Source: Alphaproteobacteria bacterium
GTDB taxonomy: Bacteria; Pseudomonadota; Alphaproteobacteria; Acetobacterales; Acetobacteraceae
Assembly (NCBI GenBank): GCA_017307285.1
Contig: JAFKFI010000074.1
Span: 38,916 to 102,915 of the forward strand
Reading direction: 5' to 3'
Length of the DNA: 64,000 nucleotides
Shown: positions 27,532 through 36,620 of the stretch, in pieces
Numbering within the stretch: the first letter of the stretch is position 1
Layout of the letters: every line of letters begins with the position of its first letter
The notes under the pieces: generated by a model
The model's database searches: none
Seen by the model: the letters and a program-made list of their open reading frames with translations, nothing else
What the model was told of the DNA's origin: nothing
Program-made: the position numbers and the translations under genes

Positions 27532-28137
27532 TCAGGCCGAGGCGGAGACCAGCTTCTCGAACGCCGCGTAGTCCAGCGCGCCGGCCTCCTTCTTGCCGTT
27601 GATGATGAAGGTCGGGGTCGAGTCGACCTTCCATTTTTTCTGCGCCGCGTCCTGCTCCTGCAGGATGAAGGTCTTGAGCGCCGTGTCGTTGATCGCCGAA
27701 TCGAAGGTCTGGCGGCTCATCCCGGCGAGCGCGGCCATCTTCCACAGCTCGTCGGTGCTGTTGACCCCGCGCGCGAAGGCCCAGCGGTCCTGGCTCGCGA
27801 ACAAGGCGCTGACGAACGGCTCGTATCGCTCGGGCGGCAGGGCGCGAGCGACCATCGCGGCGGTCAGCGCCACCTGGTCGAGCGGGAAGTCACGGAAGAC
27901 GTAGCGGATCTTGCCGGCGTCGATCAGCTTCGACTTCACCTCCGGCATCGTGGTTTGCGAGAAGTGGGCGCAATGGGTGCAGGTGAGGGAAAAATACTCC
28001 TGCACCGTGACCTTGGCGTCGGGCTTGCCGATGGCGCGCTCGGAGGTGCGGGAGGCCTCGTCGGCGGCCCACGCCAGACCCGGGGCGGCGCTGGCGGCAG
28101 CAACAACAGCTAGTAGGGAACGGCGTGAGAGCTGCAT
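27532..28137 (-). CDS. DsbA-family thiol:disulfide oxidoreductase
   Basis: Periplasmic thioredoxin-fold protein, 201 aa. A signal peptide (RRSLLAVVAAASAAPGLAWA) is followed by a thioredoxin domain with active-site C-T-H-C in EYFSLTCTHCAHFSQ. The cis-Pro segment STPTFIINGKKEAG and the intervening helical insert match the DsbA/BdbD (Thioredoxin_4) group. It oxidises or handles disulfides in exported proteins. It lies between dciA (24-bp gap) and smc (13-bp gap) on the same strand, an order I recall as conserved in alphaproteobacteria. Confidence 0.9.
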   Translation of the reverse strand: MQLSRRSLLAVVAAASAAPGLAWAADEASRTSERAIGKPDAKVTVQEYFSLTCTHCAHFSQTTMPEVKSKLIDAGKIRYVFRDFPLDQVALTAAMVARALPPERYEPFVSALFASQDRWAFARGVNSTDELWKMAALAGMSRQTFDSAINDTALKTFILQEQDAAQKKWKVDSTPTFIINGKKEAGALDYAAFEKLVSASA

Positions 28138-28161
28138 AAGAACCTCTATATGTTGAGTGTT

Positions 28162-28668
28162 CTACCGCCGGGGTGTGGCGGCTGTCGAGGGGGAGCGCGG
28201 CGTTAGTACCGCTCGGCCGAGCGCGGCCAGGGCGTCGCGTAATGCGCCGGGCGGCACGGCAGCGACGGCCTTCTCGGCGGCGGCGGCGGCTTCCGGCGAG
28301 GGGGCCGGTGCGGCCGGCGCGGGTGTCGGCGTCAGCGCGTCCTGCACGAAGCGCAATCGCGTGACCGTCTGGCTGCCGAGATGGCGGTTGATCCGGGCGA
28401 GCAACTCGTCGGTGAGGTGCTGCAACTCCATCGCCACCGGCCCGGCGCACGCGAGGGTCAGGATGCCGGATTGCAAGCGGCGGGGCGTGGTGACGGCGGC
28501 GAGGGCGGGGCCGACGATGGCGGGCCAGTCGGCCACGACCTGAGCGGCGGCGGGGGCGCGGCGGCGGAAGGCGGGGCGGGTCAGTCCAGGGATCAACGCG
28601 CCGACCGGACGCGGCCCGTAGACGTGCCGGGCACTGCTCGCCATACCGGGTTTCGTGACCTCCGCCAT
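28162..28668 (-). CDS. dciA: DciA-like (DUF721) replicative helicase loader
   Basis: A 168-aa protein with the DUF721/DciA domain: GLTRPAFRRRAPAAAQVVAD, then SGILTLACAGPVAMELQHLT. A Pro/Ala-rich tail follows. DciA is the ancestral loader and partner of the DnaB helicase. The start is ATG 28668 (MAEVTKPG) or, less likely, ATG 28644. With the former, its 5' end overlaps the divergent mutY start by 14 bp. It is followed by the DsbA-like gene and smc. Confidence 0.82.
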   Translation of the reverse strand: MAEVTKPGMASSARHVYGPRPVGALIPGLTRPAFRRRAPAAAQVVADWPAIVGPALAAVTTPRRLQSGILTLACAGPVAMELQHLTDELLARINRHLGSQTVTRLRFVQDALTPTPAPAAPAPSPEAAAAAEKAVAAVPPGALRDALAALGRAVLTPRSPSTAATPRR

Positions 28669-29719
28669 TGCCCTTTCCCACGCCTCGGCCGCTTCATTGC
28701 TGGCCTGGTACGACCGGCACCGCCGCCGCCTGCCTTGGCGGGCGCTGCCGGGCGAGACGGCCGATCCGTACCGGGTCTGGCTCAGCGAGATCATGCTACA
28801 GCAGACTACCGTCGCGGCGGTGATACCGTACTACGAACGCTTCGTAACCCGCTTCCCCAGCGTGGATGCGCTCGCCGCCGCGCCCCTGGAGACGGTGCTC
28901 GCGGCGTGGGCCGGGCTCGGCTACTACGCCCGCGCCCGCAACCTGCACGCCTGCGCCCGCGCCGTGGCGGCAGTCGGCGGCTTCCCGCGTGATCTGGACG
29001 GCCTGCGCGCGCTGCCCGGCATCGGCGCCTATACCGCCGCCGCCGTGGGGGCGATTGCCTTCGGCGTGCCGACGGTGCCGGTCGACGGCAATGTCGAGCG
29101 GGTGGCGGCGCGCCTGTTCGCGATCGATGATTCGCTCCCCAGCGCCAAGCCGGCGATCGCGGGGGCGGCTGCCCGGCTGGGCGCCGACCCCGACGCCCGC
29201 GCTCGCCCCTCGGACTTTGCCCAGGCGCTGTTCGACCTCGGCGCCACGATTTGCACGCCCGCCACGCCTGCTTGCGCGCTCTGTCCGTGGCGCGATGTCT
29301 GTGCGGGCCGGCTCGCCGGCATCGCTGCCGAGCTGCCCCGTAAGGGACCGAAGAAGCAGCGGCCGGTGCGGTACGGCGTGCATTTCTGGCTGACTGACGA
29401 GGCGGGACAGGTGCTGCTGCGCCGACGGCCGGCGAGCGGGCTATTCGGTGGCATGACCGAATTGCCCGGCACGCCGTGGCGCGGCGAAAGCTGGACGGCA
29501 GCCGATGCAGTCCGGCACGCGCCAATGCCGGCGGAGTGGCGCCCGGCCGGGCAGGTGCGCCACGGGCTGACGCATTTCGAGCTGGCGATCGATCTTCTGG
29601 CCGCCCGCGTGCCGCGCATCGAGGCGGAAGGCTTCCTCCGCCCGGCAACCGAGTTGGCCGACGAGGCGCTGCCCTCGGTCATGCGCAAATGCGTTCGCAT
29701 GGCCGTCGGAGGGAACTGA
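28655..29719 (+). CDS. mutY: A/G-specific adenine glycosylase MutY
   Basis: DNA repair enzyme removing adenine opposite 8-oxoguanine, 354 aa. The catalytic Glu is in LSEIMLQQTTVAAVIPYYER. The helix-hairpin-helix is LPGIGAYTAAAVGAIAFG, with the active-site Asp in VPVDGNVERVAARL. The [4Fe-4S] Cys set is C-x6-C-x2-C-x5-C in CTPATPACALCPWRDVC. A C-terminal Nudix-like domain (residues about 235-350) recognises 8-oxoG. The start is GTG 28655, with no clear ribosome site. Divergent from dciA. Confidence 0.95.
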   Translation: MTSAIALSHASAASLLAWYDRHRRRLPWRALPGETADPYRVWLSEIMLQQTTVAAVIPYYERFVTRFPSVDALAAAPLETVLAAWAGLGYYARARNLHACARAVAAVGGFPRDLDGLRALPGIGAYTAAAVGAIAFGVPTVPVDGNVERVAARLFAIDDSLPSAKPAIAGAAARLGADPDARARPSDFAQALFDLGATICTPATPACALCPWRDVCAGRLAGIAAELPRKGPKKQRPVRYGVHFWLTDEAGQVLLRRRPASGLFGGMTELPGTPWRGESWTAADAVRHAPMPAEWRPAGQVRHGLTHFELAIDLLAARVPRIEAEGFLRPATELADEALPSVMRKCVRMAVGGN

Positions 29720-29749
29720 AGCCAGATTCGCATTCATCGCCCCCGTTGA

Positions 29750-29773
29750 CTGCTGACAAAACGCTGTCAGCAG
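29750..29773. promoter_or_regulatory. Operator-like perfect inverted repeat upstream of efflux pump
   Basis: CTGCTGACA-AAACGC-TGTCAGCAG, 9-bp perfect arms with a 6-nt spacer, sits 60 bp upstream of the DHA2 transporter start and 30 bp after the mutY stop. There is no T-run. The symmetry suits a dimeric repressor (TetR/MarR type), though no such regulator is adjacent. Confidence 0.4.
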
Positions 29774-29833
29774 CCGGAGCTTACCCTGTCTTGCCTTGTT
29801 CGAGTGCGGGCAGGGGCTGGCGAGAGGATCAGG

Positions 29834-31207
29834 ATGGCGGCGGACCGGCACGAGCAGCGACTGACCTTGGCCGCGACGAGCGTAAGCTACGTCGTCGTCA
29901 TTCTCGATACCTCGATCGTGAACGTGTCCCTGCCGCCGATCGGGGCCAGCCTCTCGGCCGGGCTCGCCGGGCTGCAATGGGTGGTGAACGCCTACACGCT
30001 CAGCTTCGCCTGCCTGCTGCTGACCGGCGGTACGCTCGGTGATCGGTTCGGCGCGCGGCGCGTCTACATGGCCGGCCTGGCGGTATTCACGGCGGCGTCG
30101 TTGCTATGCGGGGTGTCGCTATCGCTCGCCATGCTCATCGGCGCGCGCGTCTTGCAGGGACTCGGCGCGTCGCTGCTGGTGCCATGCTCACTCACGCTGC
30201 TGAACAACGCCTATCCCGATCAGGGTGACCGGGCCAAGGCGATCGGCTATTGGGCCGGATGGGGCGGTGTCGCGCTGGCGGCAGGGCCGCTGGCGGGTGG
30301 CCTATTGGTCGCGGCGTTCGGTTGGCGCAGCATCTTCCTGGTCAACGTGCCGATCGGGCTGGCCGGCATCTGGCTGACCGCCCGAATCGCCGCGACCCCG
30401 GCGGGGGTGGACGCGGCCGAGCGGCATCTCGACCTATCCGGCCAGATCGCCGGAATCGTTGCTCTCGGCACGCTGATCGGGGTGTTGATCGAGGGGCCGG
30501 TGCTGGGCTGGGACTCGGCCCTGATCCTGGCCGGTGTGGCCGTCTCGGCGTGCAGCACCATCGCCTTCCTGGCCATCGAGGCAGGCGGCCGCGAGCCGAT
30601 GATGCCGCTCGGCTTCTTCCGCAATCCGGTGTTCTCCGCCTCGGCCTTCGTCGCCTTCGTGGGAACGCTCACGTTCTTCGGCCTGATCTTCGCGCTTAGC
30701 CTCTATTTCCAGCAGGAGAGGGGCTACTCGCCGCTATGGACCGGCCTCGCCTTCCTGCCGGCGACGGCGGTCGTGACAGGCGGGAACGCGGTCTCCGGCG
30801 CCCTGGTTAAGCAACGAGGCGCGCGCCTGCCGGTATTGCTCGGCCTTGCGGTGTTGGCGGTCGGGCTGCTCGGATTGCTGCCGATCGGCCGAGCGACACC
30901 CTACCTGGTGATTGCCCTGCCGCTGTTGGCGGTGGGGCTCGGCGGCGGGCTGGTGACTCCCGCTGCGACGGCGGCGCTGATGGCGGCGGCGGATCGGACA
31001 AGGGCCGGAATCGCCGCCGGGATCCTCAATACCTCACGCCAGGTCGGGGCAGCGATGGGAGTCGCGTTGTTCGGGTTGCTGATGGCCGGGCACGCCCAGC
31101 TCGGTCTCGGAGTAAGGATTGCCCTTCTGCTCTCTGCCGGACTCGCGATGCTGGGACTGCTTGCCGCCTGGCGGGCGCTGCCGTCCTGCCGCGCCCCCTG
31201 TGACTGA
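29834..31207 (+). CDS. MFS efflux transporter, DHA2 family
   Basis: A 457-aa transporter of the 14-helix drug:H+ antiporter type (EmrB/QacA). Motif D1/A regions LDTSIVNVSLPPIGASL and GGTLGDRFGARRVYMAGL are present. The helix 5 motif C is GWGGVALAAGPLAGG. The start is ATG 29834 with GAGAGGATCAGG upstream; an in-frame GTG at 29804 is less likely. An inverted repeat at 29750-29773 may be its operator. No membrane-fusion partner (EmrA) is adjacent. The substrate is unknown. Confidence 0.9.
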   Translation: MAADRHEQRLTLAATSVSYVVVILDTSIVNVSLPPIGASLSAGLAGLQWVVNAYTLSFACLLLTGGTLGDRFGARRVYMAGLAVFTAASLLCGVSLSLAMLIGARVLQGLGASLLVPCSLTLLNNAYPDQGDRAKAIGYWAGWGGVALAAGPLAGGLLVAAFGWRSIFLVNVPIGLAGIWLTARIAATPAGVDAAERHLDLSGQIAGIVALGTLIGVLIEGPVLGWDSALILAGVAVSACSTIAFLAIEAGGREPMMPLGFFRNPVFSASAFVAFVGTLTFFGLIFALSLYFQQERGYSPLWTGLAFLPATAVVTGGNAVSGALVKQRGARLPVLLGLAVLAVGLLGLLPIGRATPYLVIALPLLAVGLGGGLVTPAATAALMAAADRTRAGIAAGILNTSRQVGAAMGVALFGLLMAGHAQLGLGVRIALLLSAGLAMLGLLAAWRALPSCRAPCD

Positions 31208-31230
31208 CCCGCATTCTTGAGCCGTTCGGC

Positions 31231-32235
31231 CTATTTGACCGTGAGCGACACACGGAATTCGCGATCCACGCCCTCGACTGAGATCGTCTCGAACGTGAGA
31301 TAGTCCGAGCCGGAGAAGCCGGGCGCTGGCGTGTAGAGCAGGGCCACTCCAGGCACTCTCGCCTCGTTGCAATCCCAGCGGATGTTGCTCGGCGGAAAAC
31401 TGGGAAAATCCTTGACCTTTTCCGCGTGCGCCGTGCCGTGCATCGGTTGCTCGGTGACGCGGACCGTGCTCAGTCCGGCTGACGAGCAATCCGGGTTGAC
31501 GTTGTATGAGAAGATGAGCCGCAGCGTCGTGCCGGCGGCCACTGTCTTGGCAAAATCTCGAGTCACAGGCCGCGCCGCGACCGAACCGACGATCCCGCCG
31601 ACCGGCGCGGCCATCGCCGGCGCGGTCGCGCCAGCTGCGGCCGCACGGGTCGGAGGGATCCGCACCCCCATCTGTTGGAGTTCGCCCGATGTGAGCCAGG
31701 CCACTTCGCCAGGCGCCGTTGTGACCATGCGGCCGGTGATGACAGCGGGCACGCCATCTCTCGCCGCCTCACGCGCCATCAGGGTGGTCACGCCGAGCGT
31801 GCTCAGTGTCTCGTTGCCCCCGGAGGCGGACGCACTGTGGACGCCAATCCGGGCACCCGGCTGGGCCACCTTATCGTGCGCCGCGGCGAACAACATGAAG
31901 CAGGCCGAGGCGCACACCGCGTGCGCGGGCACCACCACGGGGACGTGCAGCGCTCGGATTGCGCCAGCCATCGCGCGCGCTTCCAGCACGCTGCCGCCGG
32001 GGCTGTTCAGCAGGAGAGCGACGAAGTTTGCGCCGCGCAACAACTCCGACAGCCGGGCGGCGTCGCCTGCCACGATGTGACCCTGCAGCAACAGCGCGTA
32101 GCGGTTGCTGCCGGCAACGGGAACGCGCTGCACGGTCATGGCGGATGCCTGCGCCGGATTCAGCAGCTGCTGCGTCGCGCAGGCGCTAAGGCAAGTAATC
32201 GCGGCCGTCAGCCACGGAATAGCCCGGGAACCCAT
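31231..32235 (-). CDS. Periplasmic ClpP-fold serine protease-like lipoprotein
   Basis: Lipoprotein of 334 aa: signal peptide with lipobox LSAC, then a ClpP/crotonase-like domain. It shows LLLNSPGGSVLEARAMAGAI followed by VPAHAVCASACFMLFAAAHD. The Ser in CASACF sits where the ClpP/SppA nucleophile lies (G/A-x-S-A), and IGVHSAS follows with a His, so a Ser-His site is plausible. This resembles the COG3904-type predicted periplasmic proteins. The C-terminal ~120 aa form a separate beta-rich domain ending YTPAPGFSGSDYLTFETISV, an Ig-like fold. The function is unknown; it may process envelope proteins. It lies downstream of ccrM. Confidence 0.65.
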   Translation of the reverse strand: MGSRAIPWLTAAITCLSACATQQLLNPAQASAMTVQRVPVAGSNRYALLLQGHIVAGDAARLSELLRGANFVALLLNSPGGSVLEARAMAGAIRALHVPVVVPAHAVCASACFMLFAAAHDKVAQPGARIGVHSASASGGNETLSTLGVTTLMAREAARDGVPAVITGRMVTTAPGEVAWLTSGELQQMGVRIPPTRAAAAGATAPAMAAPVGGIVGSVAARPVTRDFAKTVAAGTTLRLIFSYNVNPDCSSAGLSTVRVTEQPMHGTAHAEKVKDFPSFPPSNIRWDCNEARVPGVALLYTPAPGFSGSDYLTFETISVEGVDREFRVSLTVK

Positions 32236-32327
32236 TTGCTTGCCCCCGCGCGAAGTTGCCGGATCGGGACCGAATTTACCTATTTGGTTCCGCGCGGAAG
32301 CGCAACATTGGCCATTCGATCTAAAGA

Positions 32328-33404
32328 TCAGCCTGCGGGAGTAGCGCGCAAGACATCCAGCGGCACCAGCTTTCCCTCGCGCTCGAAGTGCCAGAACGTC
32401 CAGCCATTGCAGGACGGCGTGTTCTGCACCGCTGCGCCGACCTGATGGATCGAGCCGCGCAGCCCGTCGGCGACCAGGGTGCCGTCCGCAGCAACGGTCG
32501 CGCTCACCCGTCGATGCTTGTCGGTCAGCAGCGTACCGGGTGGCACCAGCCCGCGCTCGACAAGGCTGCCGAATGGCACGCGCGGCATGTCGCGCTTCGA
32601 GGGGGTGATCCCGACGCCCTCGTGCGAGGCCCGGGCGATCCGGCGGATGCGGCCGAGAGCTGCCTCGACATAGGCGGGGTGGCGCTCGATGCCGATGAAG
32701 TGGCGGTGCAGCCGCTTGGCGACGGCGGCGGTGGTGCCCGTGCCGATGAACGGGTCGAGCACGATGTCGCCCGGCGCCGTGCTGGCGAGCAACACACGGT
32801 GCAGCAGCGCCTCTGGCTTCTGCGTCGGGTGCAGCTTGAGCCCGTGCTGGTTGCGTAAGCGCTCGGGGCCGGTGCAGAGCGGGATGAACCAGTCGCTCCG
32901 CATCTGGATGTCCTCGTTGAGCGCCTTCATGGCCTGATAGTTGAACCGGTGCCGGCTGTCTCGCTGGCGCGCCGCCCAGATGATCGTCTCGTGCGCGTTG
33001 GTGAAACGCCGTCCCCGGAAATTCGGCATCGGGTTGGCCTTGCGCCACACGATGTCGTTGAGGATCCAGAAGCCGAGATCCTGCAGGATGGCGCCGATGC
33101 GGAAGATGTTGTGGTAGGCTCCGATCACCCAGATCGTGCCATCCTTGCGCAGCAGGCGACGGCATTCGGTGAGCCAGGCGCGGGTGAAGGCGTCGTAGGC
33201 GGCGAAGTCGGTGAAGCGGTCCCACTCCTCGTCGACCCCGTCGACCAGGCTGTCATCCGGCCGACGAAGCTCGCCTCGGAGCTGCAGGTTGTATGGCGGA
33301 TCGGCGAATACGCAATGCACCGAGGCCGTGGGCAACATGCGCATCATCGACACGCAATCGCCCAGCAGCACCTGATCGAGCGGCAACTCGCGGACGATTT
33401 CCAC
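32328..33404 (-). CDS. ccrM: DNA adenine methyltransferase CcrM (GANTC)
   Basis: Orphan cell-cycle methyltransferase, 358 aa, beta-class order. The catalytic [12 protein letters not shown] comes first (about residue 35), and the AdoMet-binding [20 protein letters not shown] follows. The C-terminal domain, with [20 protein letters not shown], is the CcrM-specific DNA-recognition extension. It methylates the adenine in GANTC after replication and controls cell-cycle transcription in alphaproteobacteria. It lies next to rnhB, a common arrangement there. No restriction enzyme is nearby. Confidence 0.95.
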   Translation of the reverse strand: MEIVRELPLDQVLLGDCVSMMRMLPTASVHCVFADPPYNLQLRGELRRPDDSLVDGVDEEWDRFTDFAAYDAFTRAWLTECRRLLRKDGTIWVIGAYHNIFRIGAILQDLGFWILNDIVWRKANPMPNFRGRRFTNAHETIIWAARQRDSRHRFNYQAMKALNEDIQMRSDWFIPLCTGPERLRNQHGLKLHPTQKPEALLHRVLLASTAPGDIVLDPFIGTGTTAAVAKRLHRHFIGIERHPAYVEAALGRIRRIARASHEGVGITPSKRDMPRVPFGSLVERGLVPPGTLLTDKHRRVSATVAADGTLVADGLRGSIHQVGAAVQNTPSCNGWTFWHFEREGKLVPLDVLRATPAG

Positions 33405-33482
33405 GGAACTCCCATGCGTCGTGGTGCGGACAGGACCGGGTCGCTGCCGACCGGCTATGGTGACGTAGCGCCGGAAGCCGCG

Positions 33483-34106
33483 TCAATCGGCGGCGTCGAG
33501 GGCCAGGATGAGCTGGCGGACGGAGCCGAAATCGGGCCGGTGGTGCCGGCTGGGGCCGAGTCGGAGCAACGCGTCGCGATGGTAGGGCGTCGCGTACCCG
33601 ACATTGGTTTCCCAGCCGTAGCCGGGGAATCGCAGCGCGAGGCGAACCATCGCCCGGTCGCGCAGCACCTTGGCGACGATCGAGGCGGCGGCGATCGATA
33701 GGCTGATCCCGTCGCCGCCTACCACGCATTGCACTGGGCAGAGGAGGGCCGGAGGTCGGTTGCCGTCCACCAAGGCGAGGTCAGGTGCGGCGGGCAGGCG
33801 GGCGACGGCGCGGCACATCGCCAGCATCGCCGCGTGCAGGATGTTGAGCCGGCCGATCTCGGCCACCGAGGCGGCGCCGACTCCGATCTCGGCGAGCCCC
33901 GAGGCGCGCAATGCGACGAAGGCGGCGAGTCGTTCCTCGGCGGTGAGTTTTTTCGAGTCGTCGAGTAGCCGGGCGAGCCGGCGTGGCACGCCTTTGGGGA
34001 AGACCACGGCGGCGGCGAGCACTGGGCCGGCGAGCGGGCCGCGTCCCACCTCGTCCACCCCGGCCACTCGTCCGCCGGCCTTTTTCTCGAGCGCGAAGTT
34101 CGGCAT
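33483..34106 (-). CDS. rnhB: Ribonuclease HII
   Basis: Removes ribonucleotides and RNA primers from DNA, 207 aa. The catalytic [19 protein letters not shown] (first Asp-Glu pair) is near the N-terminus, with [10 protein letters not shown] and the third acidic site in [10 protein letters not shown]. The end [13 protein letters not shown] is typical. The start is ATG 34106 (MPNFALEKK), divergent from the acyltransferase by 47 bp. Upstream of ccrM on the same strand. Confidence 0.94.
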   Translation of the reverse strand: MPNFALEKKAGGRVAGVDEVGRGPLAGPVLAAAVVFPKGVPRRLARLLDDSKKLTAEERLAAFVALRASGLAEIGVGAASVAEIGRLNILHAAMLAMCRAVARLPAAPDLALVDGNRPPALLCPVQCVVGGDGISLSIAAASIVAKVLRDRAMVRLALRFPGYGWETNVGYATPYHRDALLRLGPSRHHRPDFGSVRQLILALDAAD

Positions 34107-34153
34107 CACCTTGCCGATAGCAGTACGGGGCGGAGTCGCGCTACGGTTGTGCC

Positions 34154-35191
34154 ATGTCCCCACCTATTTTGGCGCCGACCGCCGGCCGCATGTCCGACAT
34201 CGACCGCGCCAAGGGGCTTGCGATCCTATTGGTCGTGTTCGGCCATCTCGTGGCGCGGCAGGACCCCGCGGGAGTCGGCTGGTACGAGCCGCTGCGGGTT
34301 CTGGTCTATCTCTTCCACATGCCGTTCTTCATGTACCTCAGCGGCTACGTCGCGTTCCGCTCCGGCGCGGCGCGAGCGTCGGTTGCGGCATGGCCACGGC
34401 TCGCGCGCCGACGGGCCGAGAGGTTGCTGCTGCCGTTCCTGCTGTTCGGCCTGCTGATCCTCGCGGGCAAGCTCGCCGCCGCACGACTGGTGCCGGTAGA
34501 CAATCTGCCGCCCGATGCCTGGCACGGCTTGCGGGCGCTGGTCTGGGACACCGGGGCGAGCCCGGCCACCTCGGTCTGGTACCTCGGCGCGCTGTTCGTC
34601 TACAGCCTTGCCATTCCTCTGCTGGTGAGGAGCGGACCCTTTCTGTGGGTGATCGCGCTCGCGCTGTTCGCCTTGCCCGCACCGCCCATCCTGTACGCGG
34701 ATCGCATCTGCACCTATTTCGTGTTCTTCGTCGCCGGCGGGATGGCTGCCGATGCCGGCCAGCGGTGGCTCGACGGGATCGACCGCTGGCGCTGGCTGTC
34801 CGCCGCCTGTTTTGCGGCATTGCTGGCCGCCGTCGCGGCTGGAGCCTTTCCCATCGACTTCAGCGCCGGCACGCGGAGCGGCACTTACAAGGCGCTTATG
34901 CTGGCCACGAGCTTCCTGGCCATTCCGGCGATCCACGGCCTGGTCCGGGCGGCGCCGCTTGCCGGTTCGCGGGCGCTGCTCTGGCTGGGGGGCGCGAGCT
35001 TCGCGATCTACCTGCTCAACACCATCTGCATCGGCGTGGCTAAAGGCGTGTTGCTGCGCGTAGTGAGCTGGGACGGGGCGAACTTCCTGCCGTTCGCCGC
35101 CGCCCTGATGCTCGCCGGAACGCTCGGCCCCGTGCTGGTCCGGTGCCTGCTGTTCCGGCGGGTGCCCGTGCTTAACCGGCTAACCGCCTAG
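34154..35191 (+). CDS. Acyltransferase family 3 membrane protein
   Basis: Integral membrane O-acyltransferase, 345 aa, about ten helices. The opening [18 protein letters not shown] has the catalytic-type His that marks the family, which acetylates sugars of polysaccharides, LPS or Nod factors. [15 protein letters not shown] follows as usual. The start is ATG 34154, with ATG 34190 as alternative. Its stop shares the CTAG tetranucleotide with the convergent Met-rich protein gene. The acceptor is unknown. Confidence 0.85.
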   Translation: MSPPILAPTAGRMSDIDRAKGLAILLVVFGHLVARQDPAGVGWYEPLRVLVYLFHMPFFMYLSGYVAFRSGAARASVAAWPRLARRRAERLLLPFLLFGLLILAGKLAAARLVPVDNLPPDAWHGLRALVWDTGASPATSVWYLGALFVYSLAIPLLVRSGPFLWVIALALFALPAPPILYADRICTYFVFFVAGGMAADAGQRWLDGIDRWRWLSAACFAALLAAVAAGAFPIDFSAGTRSGTYKALMLATSFLAIPAIHGLVRAAPLAGSRALLWLGGASFAIYLLNTICIGVAKGVLLRVVSWDGANFLPFAAALMLAGTLGPVLVRCLLFRRVPVLNRLTA

Positions 35192-35793
35192 CGCAGTTGC
35201 GCCACCTCGATCGGCCGCGTGCGGTTCTGGACCCATAGCGTGTGGGGAGGCGTCGAGCGCTGCGGCGGCTTCTGCATGGTGGGCAATGCCGTGGGATGGC
35301 CGATGCTGGCACAGGCATTGCCGGCCGAGCTCACGTTGATCTTCGGGGCGGCGTCATTTTCCGAGTAGACCACCCGCTGCGTGCAGGTGCCGCGCCCGTC
35401 GGAGAACGACGTCACGACGACTTCGGACACCGGACCCTCGGCGGCGGGCATTTGCCGCATTGCCGCCTCGATGGTGCGGGCTGGATCGGTCCAGGCGGGG
35501 CTGGCGAAGGCGTGCTGGGCGTCGAGCATCATCTGGTCCATCTGCCGGACCAAGCGGGACATGTCAGGCATGGCCGGCATGGGGAACGCCGTCTCCACCA
35601 TCGGCCCGGGCCAGGAGATCGCTGGCATGGAACCGGCTGGGAGCACCAGCACGACGGCGCCCGGCGGCACCTCGATCACCCGGCTGGCGTGGCTTGGGCT
35701 TTGCGCTGCGGCGATTCCGGCGCTGCCGACCAGGGCGAGTGCTGCGGCCGCGCCGACTGCGGCGAGCTTGGTGGTGAGATTGGGTTTGCGCAT
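35188..35793 (-). CDS. Met-rich secreted hypothetical protein
   Basis: A 201-aa exported protein. A clear signal peptide (AAVGAAAALALVGSAGIAAAQ) is followed by a Pro/Met-rich stretch (SWPGPMVETAFPMPAMPDMS) and a Gln/Met run (LVRQMDQMMLDAQ). Two Cys (GTCTQRVV, AGNACASI) may form a disulfide. I recognise no family; Met-rich exported proteins sometimes bind copper, but this is speculation. ATG 35793 has GGGGAGG upstream. Confidence 0.7.
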   Translation of the reverse strand: MRKPNLTTKLAAVGAAAALALVGSAGIAAAQSPSHASRVIEVPPGAVVLVLPAGSMPAISWPGPMVETAFPMPAMPDMSRLVRQMDQMMLDAQHAFASPAWTDPARTIEAAMRQMPAAEGPVSEVVVTSFSDGRGTCTQRVVYSENDAAPKINVSSAGNACASIGHPTALPTMQKPPQRSTPPHTLWVQNRTRPIEVAQLR

Positions 35794-35969
35794 CGACCGA
35801 CCTCCCCGGACGTTCATCCGATCACGCGAGCCTAACGCCCGGCCGGCCCTCCGATCCACTAACCCTGGCTAAGCACGGCGTTAAAAAGGCGCAAGGTTTT
35901 GTCGATTTGGCATTGAGGGCCACGCTTGGTATCGCGGGCCGTCGCGCCGGCAGGATAGGGATTGGTCCG

Positions 35970-36620
35970 ATGTTTCCCGACAGGCTTATCGAAGGCCATC
36001 GCTCATTCTTGGAAGGCCGCTTCGCCCGCGAGCGAACGCGCTACGAGATGCTGGCCGAGGCAGGGCAGCGGCCGGAGATCATGGTGTTCGGTTGTGTCGA
36101 CTCGCGTGTCTCGCCGGAGGTCATCTTCGATGCCGCGCCGGGCGAACTGCTGGTGATGCGCAATGTCGCCAACCTGGTGCCGCCGTTCGAGGCGGATCGC
36201 GAATTCCAGCATGGCACCAGCGCGACGCTGGAATTCGGCGTACAGGCGCTGCGGGTGAAGCACATCGTGGTGCTCGGCCACGCCTTCTGCGGCGGCATCC
36301 GCGCCTTCGCCGACGAGCAGGAGCCGCTGTCGCCCGGCGATTTCATCGGCCGCTGGATGTCGCAAATCGCGCCCGCCGCCGCGCAACTCGGCCCGCGCCC
36401 CTCGGATGACAACGGCGAGTATTTGCGCCGGCTCGAATTCGCCTCGGTCGAGCTCAGCTTGCGCAACCTGATGAGTTTCCCCTGGGTCCGCCTGTTGGTG
36501 GAGCAGCGCAAGCTTCAGCTGCATGGTGCGTATTTCGGCGTCGCCAGCGGCCGATTGCTGGTGCGCGACCCGGCATCCGGGCGGTTCGAGCCGGTTCAGC
36601 TGCCCCCGAGTGCTAAATAA
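35970..36620 (+). CDS. can: Beta-class carbonic anhydrase
   Basis: Zinc enzyme interconverting CO2 and bicarbonate, 216 aa. The zinc ligands and dyad are in VFGCVDSRVSPE (Cys, Asp-Arg) and VLGHAFCGGIRA (His, Cys). GELLVMRNVANLVPP is typical of the beta class. The start is ATG 35970 (MFPDRLIEGH); an upstream reading to 35907 adds a basic, unconserved peptide. Its 3' end overlaps the convergent TauE/SafE gene by 25 bp. Confidence 0.93.
   Translation: MFPDRLIEGHRSFLEGRFARERTRYEMLAEAGQRPEIMVFGCVDSRVSPEVIFDAAPGELLVMRNVANLVPPFEADREFQHGTSATLEFGVQALRVKHIVVLGHAFCGGIRAFADEQEPLSPGDFIGRWMSQIAPAAAQLGPRPSDDNGEYLRRLEFASVELSLRNLMSFPWVRLLVEQRKLQLHGAYFGVASGRLLVRDPASGRFEPVQLPPSAK

Noticed and set aside
31231..33225. 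One 664-codon protein covering both the ClpP-like gene and part of ccrM
   Set aside because: The upstream part is out of frame with the well-conserved CcrM and low-complexity; the lipoprotein start at 32235 gives a normal signal peptide.
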